Shown here: in pieces, positions 1 through 8,122 of the stretch
Numbering within the stretch: the first letter of the stretch is position 1
How the letters are laid out: the number at the start of each line of letters is the position of its first letter
Translations under genes and position numbers: made by a program
The notes under the pieces: model-generated
Databases searched by the model: none
What the model was told of the DNA's origin: nothing
What the model saw: only the letters and a program-made list of their open reading frames with translations
NCBI RefSeq assembly: GCF_030503435.1
Contig: NZ_JAUKPO010000004.1
Location: forward strand, 248,001 to 312,000
Reading direction: 5' to 3'
Source of the DNA: Rhodocytophaga aerolata
GTDB taxonomy: Bacteria; Bacteroidota; Bacteroidia; Cytophagales; 172606-1
DNA: 64,000 bases

Positions 1-497
1 CGATTGAACTTGATGTAGAAGCCGGAACAGATTTCTGGCGGATTACGCATTATGGGTTTATCCGGGATAATGGGCATTTTGGGTATATAGCCAAAGAAGG
101 TGATTTTGTTGCCACTGTCAAAGTTTCCGGCCATTACCAAGACCAGTACGACCAGGCCGGGTTGATGATCAGAATAGATGAGCAAAACTGGATTAAGACT
201 GGCATTGAATACGTAGATGGCGCCCAGCAGGTAAGTGCCGTAGTGACCAGGCAATTTTCAGATTGGTCGGTTGTTCCCCGGAAAGATAATCCACCGGCTA
301 TCTGGCTGAAACTGATCCGGCGTAAAGACTATGTAGAAATCCGCTACTCGTTCGATAACCTAACCTTTGACTTATTACGCTTAGCTTACTTTCCTCCCGA
401 AGTACCTGTGCAAATAGGTGTGATGGCGGCTGCACCGGATGGCAAAGGTTTTAAAGCAATTTTTGAAGATTTTACTGTAACTAATACATTGGAGTAG
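1..497 (+). CDS. DUF1349 (concanavalin-like) protein, 3' part only
   Basis: An open frame runs in from the left edge without a start; the visible 164 residues end at a TAG at 495-497. The pattern of FWRITHYGFIRDNGHFG near the edge, then a D-Q-A-G-L-M-I-R strand with DEQNWIKTGIEY, and a closing EAIF/FTV-like strand, is typical of DUF1349, a jelly-roll domain of about 180-200 residues related to concanavalin-like lectins. In this family the domain may stand alone or sit at the end of larger carbohydrate-active proteins, which cannot be decided because the N-terminus is missing. The molecular function of DUF1349 proteins is not firmly established; carbohydrate binding is an inference from the fold. 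Confidence 0.8.
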   Translation, partial: IELDVEAGTDFWRITHYGFIRDNGHFGYIAKEGDFVATVKVSGHYQDQYDQAGLMIRIDEQNWIKTGIEYVDGAQQVSAVVTRQFSDWSVVPRKDNPPAIWLKLIRRKDYVEIRYSFDNLTFDLLRLAYFPPEVPVQIGVMAAAPDGKGFKAIFEDFTVTNTLE

Positions 498-588
498 GAA
501 ATAAATTACTTCATGATTCCCGGTTTATTTACACCAAAAAGAAAACTTCTACTCTTTAGTTAAATTAATAGTAATACACCTAAAGTTT

Positions 589-768
589 ATGAAGGCAAAA
601 GATTTATTAATCACTATGAGTTTAACTACTGTTGCTGTCATTATTGGCTTATTCTTGGGTTTGAAAATAACAAAGAATATACATGATGTTAAACTCTTGT
701 TGATAGGTTTAGGAATAGGTTTTATTGTTCCTATACTCTACTGGACAATTGTAAAAAAAGCTAGATAA
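589..768 (+). CDS. Small two-helix membrane protein (59 aa)
   Basis: A 60-codon frame starts at ATG 589 and ends at TAA 766-768. The product begins MKAKDLLITMSL, has two hydrophobic stretches (about residues 7-25 and 36-54) joined by a short charged turn (KITKNIHD), and ends in KKAR, so it should be a hairpin in the inner membrane with positive ends in the cytoplasm. It lies 91 bp after the DUF1349 gene on the same strand and could be read from the same transcript. No family is recognised. Hydrophobic codon composition and the clean topology favour a real gene, but there is no independent support. Confidence 0.5.
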   Translation: MKAKDLLITMSLTTVAVIIGLFLGLKITKNIHDVKLLLIGLGIGFIVPILYWTIVKKAR

Positions 769-870
769 TTGGATGTGGGAATCTCATATAAATTACTTTT
801 ACATACTATACAGTATAGAAAAACTTGGTGTAGAGACACTGAGAATCATCAAAAGCTTTTACCTACTAAC

Positions 871-1350
871 TCATTTTGTGCATATATCCATCTCTATTCT
901 TTTTGCCTCCAGTTCCAATGGTCCAAAAGGATAACCTATTTGAATGCATTCATATAAATATTGAGAAAGAAAAGGCATAAACCCTCCCATTCTTTCATAT
1001 TGCATCGTATGAACCAATTCATGAACAATCAATTCTCGTTGATTCCAACAGTCTGATCGAATGTAGATACCATACCTGAAAGTGACTCCGATAGTAGTTG
1101 AAGAGAGAAGTCCGGTCAATTCAACGGCATTTTTTAAGGCAGGATAATTGGGTATAGGTATATGATCAACTTTCAACAACCTAACTTTGCTAGGATCTTT
1201 TATACCAATCAGAAAAGCATCTATCTGTTGATCTGCATTAAGTTCAGCCCCATATTGCAATATTATTTCCTCCTGCTTTTCAGCCCATTCACAGGCGATT
1301 GGTAACAATGCTTCAAATTGTTCAAATGAGATCATATAAGTAGAAGGCAT
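871..1350 (-). CDS. Putative zinc metallopeptidase-like protein (HELVH motif)
   Basis: The product has about 159 residues from an ATG at 1350; a longer reading from a TTG at 1368 would start inside a palindrome and is less likely. A HELVHTMQYERMGG motif in the C-terminal third matches the HExxH zinc-binding motif, followed about 30 residues later by a glutamate-rich LELEAKRIE segment that could give the third zinc ligand. No signal peptide or membrane segment is seen, so it is probably cytoplasmic. The gene is downstream of and co-oriented with the GMC oxidoreductase gene, with an inverted repeat between them. Family assignment rests on the motif alone; the substrate is unknown. Confidence 0.6.
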   Translation of the reverse strand: MPSTYMISFEQFEALLPIACEWAEKQEEIILQYGAELNADQQIDAFLIGIKDPSKVRLLKVDHIPIPNYPALKNAVELTGLLSSTTIGVTFRYGIYIRSDCWNQRELIVHELVHTMQYERMGGFMPFLSQYLYECIQIGYPFGPLELEAKRIEMDICTK

Positions 1351-1366
1351 TTGTTCTAAAAACGAC

Positions 1367-1397
1367 AACCTGTTAGGTTTTGAATACCTAACAGGTT
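1367..1397. repeat. Perfect 12-bp inverted repeat, hairpin
   Basis: AACCTGTTAGGT at 1367-1378 is exactly complementary to ACCTAACAGGTT at 1386-1397, with a 7-nt loop. It lies between the stop of the GMC oxidoreductase gene and the start of the HELVH gene, both on the minus strand. It could end transcription of the upstream gene, but a clear U-run after the stem is missing. It may instead be a dispersed intergenic palindrome. Confidence 0.6.
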
Positions 1398-1425
1398 GAT
1401 ATGAATACTATTAAAACAAGCTATT

Positions 1426-3144
1426 CTACAGATTTCCTTTTTTCAGTTCCTCCACTGCATGATTTGCTGCTCTGGCAGTAATGGCCATAAAAGTTAACGA
1501 AGGATTCTGAGTAGAGTTAGAAGTCATGCAGGCACCATCAGTCACAAACACATTCTTGCAGCTATGTAACTGATTCCATTTATTTAATAAAGAGGTTTTG
1601 GGGTCTTTGCCCATGCGCACACCACCCATTTCATGAATATCCAGGCCGGGCGCTTTATCAGGATTGTCATGCGTTTTTATATTGGTAAAACCAGCTTTGG
1701 TTAGCATCTCGGTCATTTGCTCATGGAAGTCAACAATCATTTTTTCATCATTCTCATCATAGGCTACCGATACTTTCAACTGCGGAATACCCCAGGCATC
1801 TTTCAACTGCGAATCTAAGGCTACATAATTGGTTTCTTTAGGAATGGTTTCGCCCATCATGTGGGAGCCTACCCGCCAGTTGCCGTATTTCTTCTGAGCC
1901 AGACTGGTTTTTAATTCTTCTCCAATAGCTGCGTTATCCGTATAGGTCATGCGGCTTCCACTAAATCCGGCAGCATAACCCCGCAGAAAGTCAGTTTCTT
2001 GTTTGAGTAGATTCCGGAACCGGGGAATATAACTGCCATTGGGGCGGATACCTTCCGTGGTTGTATCTTGAAAGCCTTCGTATTCAGCTGAAATAGTGGT
2101 ACGGAAATTATGAAAGGCTATGTATTTACCCAATAAGCCATTGTCGTTGCCTAATCCGTTGGGAAATCTGTTGGAGGTGGAGTTCAGCAGGATAAGGTTG
2201 GTATTTAAGGTAGCCGCGTTCACAAAAATGATTTGTGCATAATATTCAGTCATTTCTTTAGAATGAGCATCTATTACCCGAACACCAGTAGCTTTGCCCT
2301 TCTTCTCATCAAAAATAATGGAATGCACCACGGAATCGGGTTTTAAGGTCATTTTACCGGTTTTGGCTGCCCAGGGCAACGTAGAAGAATTGCTGCTAAA
2401 ATAGCCGCCAAACGGACATCCCCGCTGGCATAAGTTCCGGTTCATACACCTGGCTCTGCCCTGCTGAAAATGAATAGGTTGTGGCTTAGTCAGGTGGGCA
2501 CAACGGCCAATAATCACCGGACGGGTATTGTTATAATGTTTGGCCATTTGCTCACTGAAGTGCTTCTCCACACAAGACTGCTCATGTGGGGGCAAAAACT
2601 CCCCATCAGGTAATTGAGGCAAGCCATCTCTATTCCCGGAAATTCCGGCAAACTTCTCTACATAGCTATACCAGGGCGCAATATCTTTATAACTGATAGG
2701 CCACTCAACCGCAAAGCCATCCCGGGCAGGGCCATCAAAATCGTACTGTGACCAGCGTTGTGTACCTCTGGCCCACATCAGCGACTTACCCCCTACCTGG
2801 TAGCCTCTGATCCAGTCAAAGGGTTTTTCTTGTACGTAGGGATGTTCGGCATCTTTTACAAAAAAATGCTGGGCATCTTCATTAAAGGCATAACAACGGC
2901 TGGCAATCGGATTGGCATCTTTTAAGGCTTTCGGTATCTGGCCCAGGTGCTCAAACTCCCATGGTTGCATCATGGTAGTAGGATAATCGGTGATGTGTTT
3001 TACATCGCGGCCACGTTCCAGCACAAGGGTACGCAGCCCTTTACCGGTTAATTCTTTGGCTGACCAGCCACCACTAATACCAGAACCAATGACAATGGCA
3101 TCGAACGTACGTTCTTTTATTGAATCTATATTGAGGAAAGACAT
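1426..3144 (-). CDS. GMC family oxidoreductase (FAD-dependent sugar/alcohol dehydrogenase)
   Basis: The 572-residue product starts at ATG 3144; the frame is open further upstream, but the extra 25 residues resemble nothing. Near the N-terminus AIVIGSGISGGWSAKEL is the FAD-binding GxGxxG motif, followed by the acidic VLERGRD end of the second strand. A CxxxxCxxGCPF-type cysteine cluster (RCMNRNLCQRGCPFGG) in the middle and a C-terminal DGACMTSNSTQNPSLTFMA with the GMC histidine/asparagine region complete the family picture. It follows its small partner (3198-3716) by 53 bp; in this family the pair works as a periplasmic dehydrogenase that oxidises sugars and passes electrons to a cytochrome c. 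The substrate cannot be read from the sequence; sugar C3 oxidation is possible. Confidence 0.87.
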   Translation of the reverse strand: MSFLNIDSIKERTFDAIVIGSGISGGWSAKELTGKGLRTLVLERGRDVKHITDYPTTMMQPWEFEHLGQIPKALKDANPIASRCYAFNEDAQHFFVKDAEHPYVQEKPFDWIRGYQVGGKSLMWARGTQRWSQYDFDGPARDGFAVEWPISYKDIAPWYSYVEKFAGISGNRDGLPQLPDGEFLPPHEQSCVEKHFSEQMAKHYNNTRPVIIGRCAHLTKPQPIHFQQGRARCMNRNLCQRGCPFGGYFSSNSSTLPWAAKTGKMTLKPDSVVHSIIFDEKKGKATGVRVIDAHSKEMTEYYAQIIFVNAATLNTNLILLNSTSNRFPNGLGNDNGLLGKYIAFHNFRTTISAEYEGFQDTTTEGIRPNGSYIPRFRNLLKQETDFLRGYAAGFSGSRMTYTDNAAIGEELKTSLAQKKYGNWRVGSHMMGETIPKETNYVALDSQLKDAWGIPQLKVSVAYDENDEKMIVDFHEQMTEMLTKAGFTNIKTHDNPDKAPGLDIHEMGGVRMGKDPKTSLLNKWNQLHSCKNVFVTDGACMTSNSTQNPSLTFMAITARAANHAVEELKKGNL

Positions 3145-3197
3145 GTTAACTAATTGGTAAAAGACTATTGAATAATTTACTGAAAGGAAGCCCCCGG

Positions 3198-3716
3198 CTA
3201 GGTTTTGACAGGCACACATCCATAGAAAAATCCGGGTGCCATGTTGTACTCCAGAATATTAACCATTACATATTGAGAGTTCATATATCCGCGGATGGTG
3301 AGGTTTTTTGCCATCTCTGCAAACCGTTTCGTGCCAGAGTCTGGGGAATCCTTCAGCGTCAACAGGATTTGCTTACGCTGGCTGGCATCACACTCCATAA
3401 AGGATTTCTGATAGGTTTGCTTGGCTAATTGTTCGGTGGCAGCAAGCCCTTGTTTTAAACTCTCCTGCGCCGGTTCGCCGTAGCAATCGTTTACCATACG
3501 CAGAATAAACTGGTGAACTTTGAGTGATTTGGCTCCTGGCGTATCTGTTTCCGGGATAAAAGTTTCTACAATTTCAGCCAGCAGGTTTTCATCCGAAACA
3601 GGCAGTATAGCTGTATGACCAATAGATTCTGCTGACCATCCGGAAGCCCAGGCTGGCAAGCTAAGCAAACCTCCGGCTGTTAGGGTTAAATTTTTTAATA
3701 AAGAACGTCTTTTCAT
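3198..3716 (-). CDS. Gluconate 2-dehydrogenase subunit 3 family protein, exported
   Basis: The product has 172 residues. It begins MKRRSLLKNLTLTAGGLLSL..AWA, a twin-arginine-like signal peptide, which fits export of a folded FAD enzyme complex. The remainder, with ETFIPETDTPGAKSLKVHQFI and a C-terminal NILEYNMAPGFFYGC, is typical of the small (gamma/subunit 3) chain of membrane-bound gluconate 2-dehydrogenases, usually about 170-200 residues. The subunit has no redox centre of its own; it is needed for maturation and export of the GMC catalytic chain. It is the first gene of a two-gene operon with the oxidoreductase. Confidence 0.87.
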   Translation of the reverse strand: MKRRSLLKNLTLTAGGLLSLPAWASGWSAESIGHTAILPVSDENLLAEIVETFIPETDTPGAKSLKVHQFILRMVNDCYGEPAQESLKQGLAATEQLAKQTYQKSFMECDASQRKQILLTLKDSPDSGTKRFAEMAKNLTIRGYMNSQYVMVNILEYNMAPGFFYGCVPVKT

Positions 3717-3948
3717 TCTATAAACAGGGGAGATATTTTGGTATTAAAACAGCAGCTAGCAAGGAATATTCTTGAAACGGCTGCTTACCCGCAATTATGA
3801 CAAGGTAAACAAAGATAATTCCAAAATTTCATTCTACCAATCCTATTTTTGAACTTATCTAAAGCTTACGCTGAAATAAATACTAAGGATGCTACTCATA
3901 GCTTAGCTCAGCTATTTGAAAAAAATTGCTGCTCAGTAAAGAGATTAC

Positions 3949-4899
3949 CTAGTAAGGGCTGGTAAGCCAATGAACAATATTAAGGGCAAATTGCTTGTTG
4001 TCAGTATTTTTTGGGCGATTCATGCCAAATTTGCGGCCAAACAATTTTTGGGCACTTAGCACGCCAGCTTCCCCTACTACTACTACTCTCCCCTCCCCAT
4101 ACTCCACAGACATAGCCTGACTCAAATTATGTACAGGTATAGGTTTGCTATACGTTATAAAGTGCTTATCCCCTTGCTGCCAAACCGAATCAGGGCGTAC
4201 CTCACGGGTAGTAGTACCCAAAAGCAAGATAGGTTTAGCCTCCCCACTCCCTGTCAGCGATTGGCCGGTAAACGTAATAACCCGGTTTATTTGATGCTGT
4301 CCGGATAGTCCATGGATTATCGGATGAGGAGCAAGCAGCCCGTTAGCATGGCTAAACTCCAGTTGCCCCTGTTTTCTTTTGTAAGCAGCGGTATCTTTTA
4401 CACTGCCCCCACCCATGGTGATACCAAAGCAGTTAGCCAGCCTTTGATTGGCCAGACCAAATGGATGATGGTCTGCAATAAGCAATAAAGCACCTCCCTG
4501 TTTTACCCATGCTTGTACAACTGTGCATTCTTCTGGGGTAAAGGCACTTTCATTTTTTAATTTATCCGGGCTTACCTTAGCATTGGTTATTATTACTAAC
4601 TGATAGGGTTCCAGCAGTTCCCTGGTAAATGCTTGCTCAGAAACTGATACCTGATAGCCGTCGTGGGTTAAGAGTTTAATAAATGGCTTGTAGGTTCCAT
4701 CCGCTTTATGGGTGTTTAGATGTCCTTCATCGTATAACACTTTTGGATGACTGGTGGTATAAGTAGGATTGCTAACTGAAACATCAAACCGGTTATCTGG
4801 TCTTTGGATGGATTGACAAGCAGATAGCATATAGCATACTCCTATACTTAGCGTAAGCCATAAGTGAACCGATGGGCATATTATACTAGTGCTTTTCAC
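3949..4899 (-). CDS. Putative lipoprotein with glutamine-amidotransferase-like (DUF4350-type) fold
   Basis: The frame is open to 4953, but the first ATG-type start would have to be GTG at 4953 or GTG at 4899. Reading from 4899 gives a compact 27-residue lipoprotein signal with hydrophobic core LWLTLSIGVCY and lipobox MLSAC, so I prefer it (316 aa). The mature part has PKVLYDEGHLNTH at the start, then YQLVIITNAKVSP, WVKQGGALLLIADHHPFG and a C-terminal GRVVVVGEAGVLSAQ, the pattern of flavodoxin/ThuA/DUF4350-like domains that are class-I amidotransferase relatives without the catalytic cysteine. It should be anchored in the membrane, facing the periplasm or outside. Function is unknown; the neighbours do not help. 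Confidence 0.55.
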   Translation of the reverse strand: MKSTSIICPSVHLWLTLSIGVCYMLSACQSIQRPDNRFDVSVSNPTYTTSHPKVLYDEGHLNTHKADGTYKPFIKLLTHDGYQVSVSEQAFTRELLEPYQLVIITNAKVSPDKLKNESAFTPEECTVVQAWVKQGGALLLIADHHPFGLANQRLANCFGITMGGGSVKDTAAYKRKQGQLEFSHANGLLAPHPIIHGLSGQHQINRVITFTGQSLTGSGEAKPILLLGTTTREVRPDSVWQQGDKHFITYSKPIPVHNLSQAMSVEYGEGRVVVVGEAGVLSAQKLFGRKFGMNRPKNTDNKQFALNIVHWLTSPY

Positions 4900-4985
4900 C
4901 TTGAGTAGGTTGCCTGATAAAGTACTTCTTTGTCTTAGTGGAAATCTATACACCGTACATACAGCTACTTAACGATAGCTTAACT

Positions 4986-5207
4986 TTATAGTTCAAGGGC
5001 AGCAATCAGTTGACGGATCACGTGAAGTTTTTTGTATAGTTCTTCTTCCTCTTCTTTAGATAATGTGCCAGGATTCTTCTTATTTCTGTTGATCTTGTTG
5101 GCGCAAGCGTTGAATTTGGCTTTCAGTGTGGTCAACTGAGGGTTTTCATGCTTGAGGAGTTCATATAAAACGATTGGTTCCTGGGGTTGATTCATCTGCG
5201 TACTCAT
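4986..5207 (-). CDS. Hypothetical small helical protein (73 aa)
   Basis: Begins MSTQMNQPQEP at ATG 5207. The sequence is charged and lysine/glutamate-rich, with a helix-forming stretch in the middle (LKAKFNACANKINRNKK) and another at the end (SKEEEEELYKKLHVIRQLIAALEL). It has no signal peptide and no membrane segment. It is followed by the lipoprotein gene 86 bp downstream on the same strand. I do not recognise the family; it may be a small cytoplasmic two-helix protein. Confidence 0.55.
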   Translation of the reverse strand: MSTQMNQPQEPIVLYELLKHENPQLTTLKAKFNACANKINRNKKNPGTLSKEEEEELYKKLHVIRQLIAALEL

Positions 5208-5841
5208 CTATTGTTGAGAAGTTGCTCTCAGAAAATCCGGAACCGTATACTTCCGGAATAACTGTAAAGCAAAGTCATTTCACAAAATTTATTTTGGTTC
5301 AAAAACTTCTGTATCACCTAAAACGGCATGAGCAATATACTAAAAAAGTCCCGAACAAATAATTTTCATGCGCTATATTCGATATACTGAAAATTATGCG
5401 GAAGAACGGCCAGAAAAGCCAATTGACTGGTGTTTTTCAGCAAAGCCGGTAAATTCCCTGGAACAGAAGGCCTTATACTTTAACAGGGCTATTTAGTAAG
5501 ATGAGTTTGCTGCAACGAAAACCACTAAACGGTTTACAGCTAAACGTTGCCGTACAGGGTTGCCGGGAATTACTTTTCTTAATTGAAAGATGGACTATAC
5601 TCTGCAATACACTGAAATATCAGTTGAGCTTTGCTTACAGGGGTTAAATTTTAGCAGAAGCTTGATCTGTATCTTTTCCGGTTGCACAATGCCTTGTGGG
5701 TAGATCAATCCGGTTTGTAAACAAAGAATAGCGGAACAGTCGATAAACCGACTGTCTTAGGGGGAATTAAAGGTATATGGATTTCAAGCTTTTGTTGAAC
5801 GAACTACATAAATTCTTGTACTATTCGTAGATAAAAAAATA
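5208..5841. other. 634-bp stretch without a convincing gene
   Basis: Two short plus-strand frames lie here: 5368-5496 (42 aa, MRYIRYTENYAEERPEKP start) and 5501-5647 (48 aa, MSLLQRKPLNG start). They are nearly adjacent and could be remnants of one decayed gene, but neither resembles a known protein. No tRNA, terminator or repeat array is seen. Confidence 0.35.
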
Positions 5842-6114
5842 TCACACCAAGGAATATACCTTTATTAAAGCAACAATTGTCATAACTAACCAGATGGAGT
5901 TTAAAATAGAATTGGCATATGCCTTTTTAAAATAGGTGTAGATAATCAGAAAGAAACATCCGATTATATTCATCAGTAAATATGCCGTAGACTGGCTCAG
6001 AATGTAATTCAAACTATTTAAACTATAGGCTAACAGAGAAAATACAGCGCCAATCCAGCCGATACTTTCAATAAAATATTTCCTGTAAATCATATTACTT
6101 ACCCTTTTATACAT
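5842..6114 (-). CDS. CBU_0592 family-like small membrane protein
   Basis: The product has 90 residues from ATG 6114; a second ATG at 6093 (MIYRKYF) gives 83 residues and is favoured if the TACATTTG at 6115-6122 (minus strand) is a -7 promoter element. Three hydrophobic segments (IGWIGAVFSLLAYSLNSL, AYLLMNIIGCFFLIIYTYF, SILNSIWLVMTIVALIKVY) with the A-Y, N-x-x-G and N-S-x-W signature match the CBU_0592-type family, usually 80-90 residues. The function of the family is unknown. The gene is divergent from the LysR gene with only about 75 bp between, so it may be a target of that regulator. Confidence 0.65.
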   Translation of the reverse strand: MYKRVSNMIYRKYFIESIGWIGAVFSLLAYSLNSLNYILSQSTAYLLMNIIGCFFLIIYTYFKKAYANSILNSIWLVMTIVALIKVYSLV

Positions 6115-6148
6115 CAAATGTAAGAAGAACGTTGATGCAAAAAAGTGT

Positions 6149-6170
6149 TAATTTTGCATAAATTTATGCA
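6149..6170 (+). promoter_or_regulatory. Candidate LysR operator palindrome overlapping a -7 element
   Basis: TGCATAAATTTATGCA at 6155-6170 is a perfect 16-bp palindrome and contains the T-N11-A pattern of LysR-type binding sites. The upstream half overlaps TAATTTTG at 6149-6156, which matches the Bacteroidota -7 consensus TAnnTTTG. No good -33 TTG is found at the usual distance. The site is 20 bp before the LysR start codon, so autoregulation is likely. Confidence 0.5.
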
Positions 6171-6189
6171 TAAAATGAAATAGTTTCTT

Positions 6190-7080
6190 ATGGAACTGCA
6201 GCAGATAAAATACTTTCTGGAATTATGCCAGGAATTGCACTTTGGAAATACCTCTGAAAAAGTATTTATTACTCAATCGGCTTTAAGCCGGCAGATAAAA
6301 GCACTGGAAGAGGAACTGGGTCTAACTCTTTTTGAACGCAACAAACGGAATGTAAAACTTACCGTTGCCGGCAAATTCCTGAAAGAACACTGGCAGCAAT
6401 TACTCACAGAAATCAACAGTATTCATAAGCAAGCAAAACAAATCAACGACGGGTATTATGGATCTATCAGTATGGGGTATCCGGGTTCCATTGCTTACAG
6501 CTTTTTACCAGAATTGCTCACCTCAATTAACCAACAGTTGCCTGATTTAAAAGTAGAATTGGTTGAGCCTACCGATATTACCTTTGAACAATACTTATTA
6601 CAATACCAGATGGATATTGGGTTTAGAAGAGAACCAGCCGTAAATCCATCGTTGCAATCGCTGAACTTGTACTCAGAAAATTTCGCTCTCATTGTTCCCG
6701 CAAATCATTACCTGACAGATGAAAATTTTACTAGTCTGGCTACCCTGAAAAATGAAAAATTCATTTTGTCGGGCTTGCATCACAACACAATATATGTCGC
6801 TAGCCTGCATGCCATGTTTAATGCATATCAGTTTACCCCGAATGTGTATATAGAATCTGATTTTGGCGCAACCATTCTCAGCCTGGTAGCCAAAGGTCTG
6901 GGGATTTCTATTTTACCTGGTTCATATGCCTTTAGTACACAGCCGGGTATCCGCTTTATTAAACTTCCGCACAAAGCCAGTTTATATGTTACCTGGCGCA
7001 AAGACGACACCAATCCTATCTTAAAAAATGTACTGCGAATTGTGCAACAGGTAAGTGTAAAATTTATAGAAAAAAGCTAA
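6190..7080 (+). CDS. LysR family transcriptional regulator
   Basis: The protein has 296 residues, the normal length for the family. Residues 1-60 form the winged helix-turn-helix: MELQQIKYFLELCQELHF, then ITQSALSRQIKALEEELG and LFERNKRNVKLTVAG. The rest is the type-2 periplasmic-binding-like effector domain, with GYPGSIAYSFLPELLTSI after the linker helix and GLGISILPGSYA near the end. It lies alone, divergent from the CBU_0592-like gene, with a perfect palindrome in the short shared upstream region. The effector is not identifiable. Candidate targets are itself and the divergent membrane protein gene. Confidence 0.92.
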   Translation: MELQQIKYFLELCQELHFGNTSEKVFITQSALSRQIKALEEELGLTLFERNKRNVKLTVAGKFLKEHWQQLLTEINSIHKQAKQINDGYYGSISMGYPGSIAYSFLPELLTSINQQLPDLKVELVEPTDITFEQYLLQYQMDIGFRREPAVNPSLQSLNLYSENFALIVPANHYLTDENFTSLATLKNEKFILSGLHHNTIYVASLHAMFNAYQFTPNVYIESDFGATILSLVAKGLGISILPGSYAFSTQPGIRFIKLPHKASLYVTWRKDDTNPILKNVLRIVQQVSVKFIEKS

Positions 7081-7139
7081 TAACAGTTGCTTTTATCTTT
7101 ACGCAATATACTGCAAATCAATTTTTTAACAATAAATAC

Positions 7140-8069
7140 TTAATGCATTTCTACAGCACAGCTTCCTATTCCGGGCCGGTAAAAATTGAACTGCACATTC
7201 GGATGATCGGCCATTAAGGACATCGGGACAGAAGTATCTATAATTTTTTTAGCTATCATATACGTAGTCAGGCGCTGCCCAAAGGGATTATCATGTGTTC
7301 CGGCATGCCAGATAGAGACTTTGTCTGCTTTCCAGGTTTCAACTGGACCCACGGTAATGGCTTTTGTTGGGACCATGGCTATATTTCCTCCACCCGACGT
7401 ACGGGCATTCTGGGCAATAGTTATGGGGTGTAAGTCTACTACGCGGGTAGCCAGCTGGCGGTACTCCCCTGGTGTAGGTGGCTGATCTTTGTAGTTGCCT
7501 TCCCGTTTGGGTGGATCGTTAAATGCCCAATGTTTGATATCACCCTGGCCGCCTTGCATTAAGGCACAGCGTACGCCCTCCCAACTTTTGCGGAATGCCA
7601 TGGTATCGGCTTTGGGAAAATGCAGGTTTTCGTCGGGCATCACTAAAGTTGCATGAATCCGGTTAAAGCACAGCTCCCGGTCGGCCCGTTCAAACGAAAG
7701 CGGATGATCTGGTGCAACTTCTCTGCCATCCATATACCATTCATCCATTCCCCAGAAATGAGCAGATTTGAGAGAAATGCCCAGTTCATTCACTATTCTT
7801 GCTACCAGCGGCAACTGCTCCGTTGGGCCAATAGGTCCGCAAACACCTACTGGATTATCCGGCGTAGACTGCTTCCAAGCTGTAATATATTCCAGAGCTT
7901 CGGCCAAGTAAAAATCCTCCAGGGTATCGTAAAAAACGACGGTAAATCCTGGCCGCGAAAGCTTGAGCAGTTGATCTGGCGTTAGCTGAGCCACTTCCTG
8001 GATCAGGTCATTTTCAAGGGTAGTATAATCCCACCAATCTGGGGCAATAGAACTGATTTTACGTGGCAT
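7140..8069 (-). CDS. Glucosamine-6-phosphate deaminase/isomerase-like (NagB superfamily) protein
   Basis: The product has 309 residues from ATG 8069; the open frame extends 11 codons upstream from a weaker start. It shows the NagB landmarks: WGMDEW (residues 106-111; the MDE aspartate is the catalytic base in NagB), and HWAFNDPP (180-187) in place of HIAFNEP. The residue matching the NagB catalytic Asp141 is isoleucine (I178) and the Glu148 equivalent is aspartate (D185). No signal peptide is present, so it is cytoplasmic. It is the last gene of a run with a PIG-L deacetylase and a Gfo/Idh oxidoreductase, suggesting work on an amino sugar or its derivative. The changed active site makes true GlcN6P deamination uncertain. 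Confidence 0.72.
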   Translation of the reverse strand: MPRKISSIAPDWWDYTTLENDLIQEVAQLTPDQLLKLSRPGFTVVFYDTLEDFYLAEALEYITAWKQSTPDNPVGVCGPIGPTEQLPLVARIVNELGISLKSAHFWGMDEWYMDGREVAPDHPLSFERADRELCFNRIHATLVMPDENLHFPKADTMAFRKSWEGVRCALMQGGQGDIKHWAFNDPPKREGNYKDQPPTPGEYRQLATRVVDLHPITIAQNARTSGGGNIAMVPTKAITVGPVETWKADKVSIWHAGTHDNPFGQRLTTYMIAKKIIDTSVPMSLMADHPNVQFNFYRPGIGSCAVEMH

Positions 8070-8122
8070 TGCGTATAGGTTTATAAAGTAATAGAATAAC
8101 AACTTGCAAAAATACTGTCAAC

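Noticed and set aside
769-957. 62-codon plus-strand frame after the two-helix membrane protein
   Set aside because: It starts at a TTG, overlaps the end of the HELVH gene on the other strand and has no protein-like composition.
5174-5362. 62-codon plus-strand frame overlapping the 73-aa gene
   Set aside because: It overlaps the start of the 73-aa minus-strand gene and has no recognisable feature.
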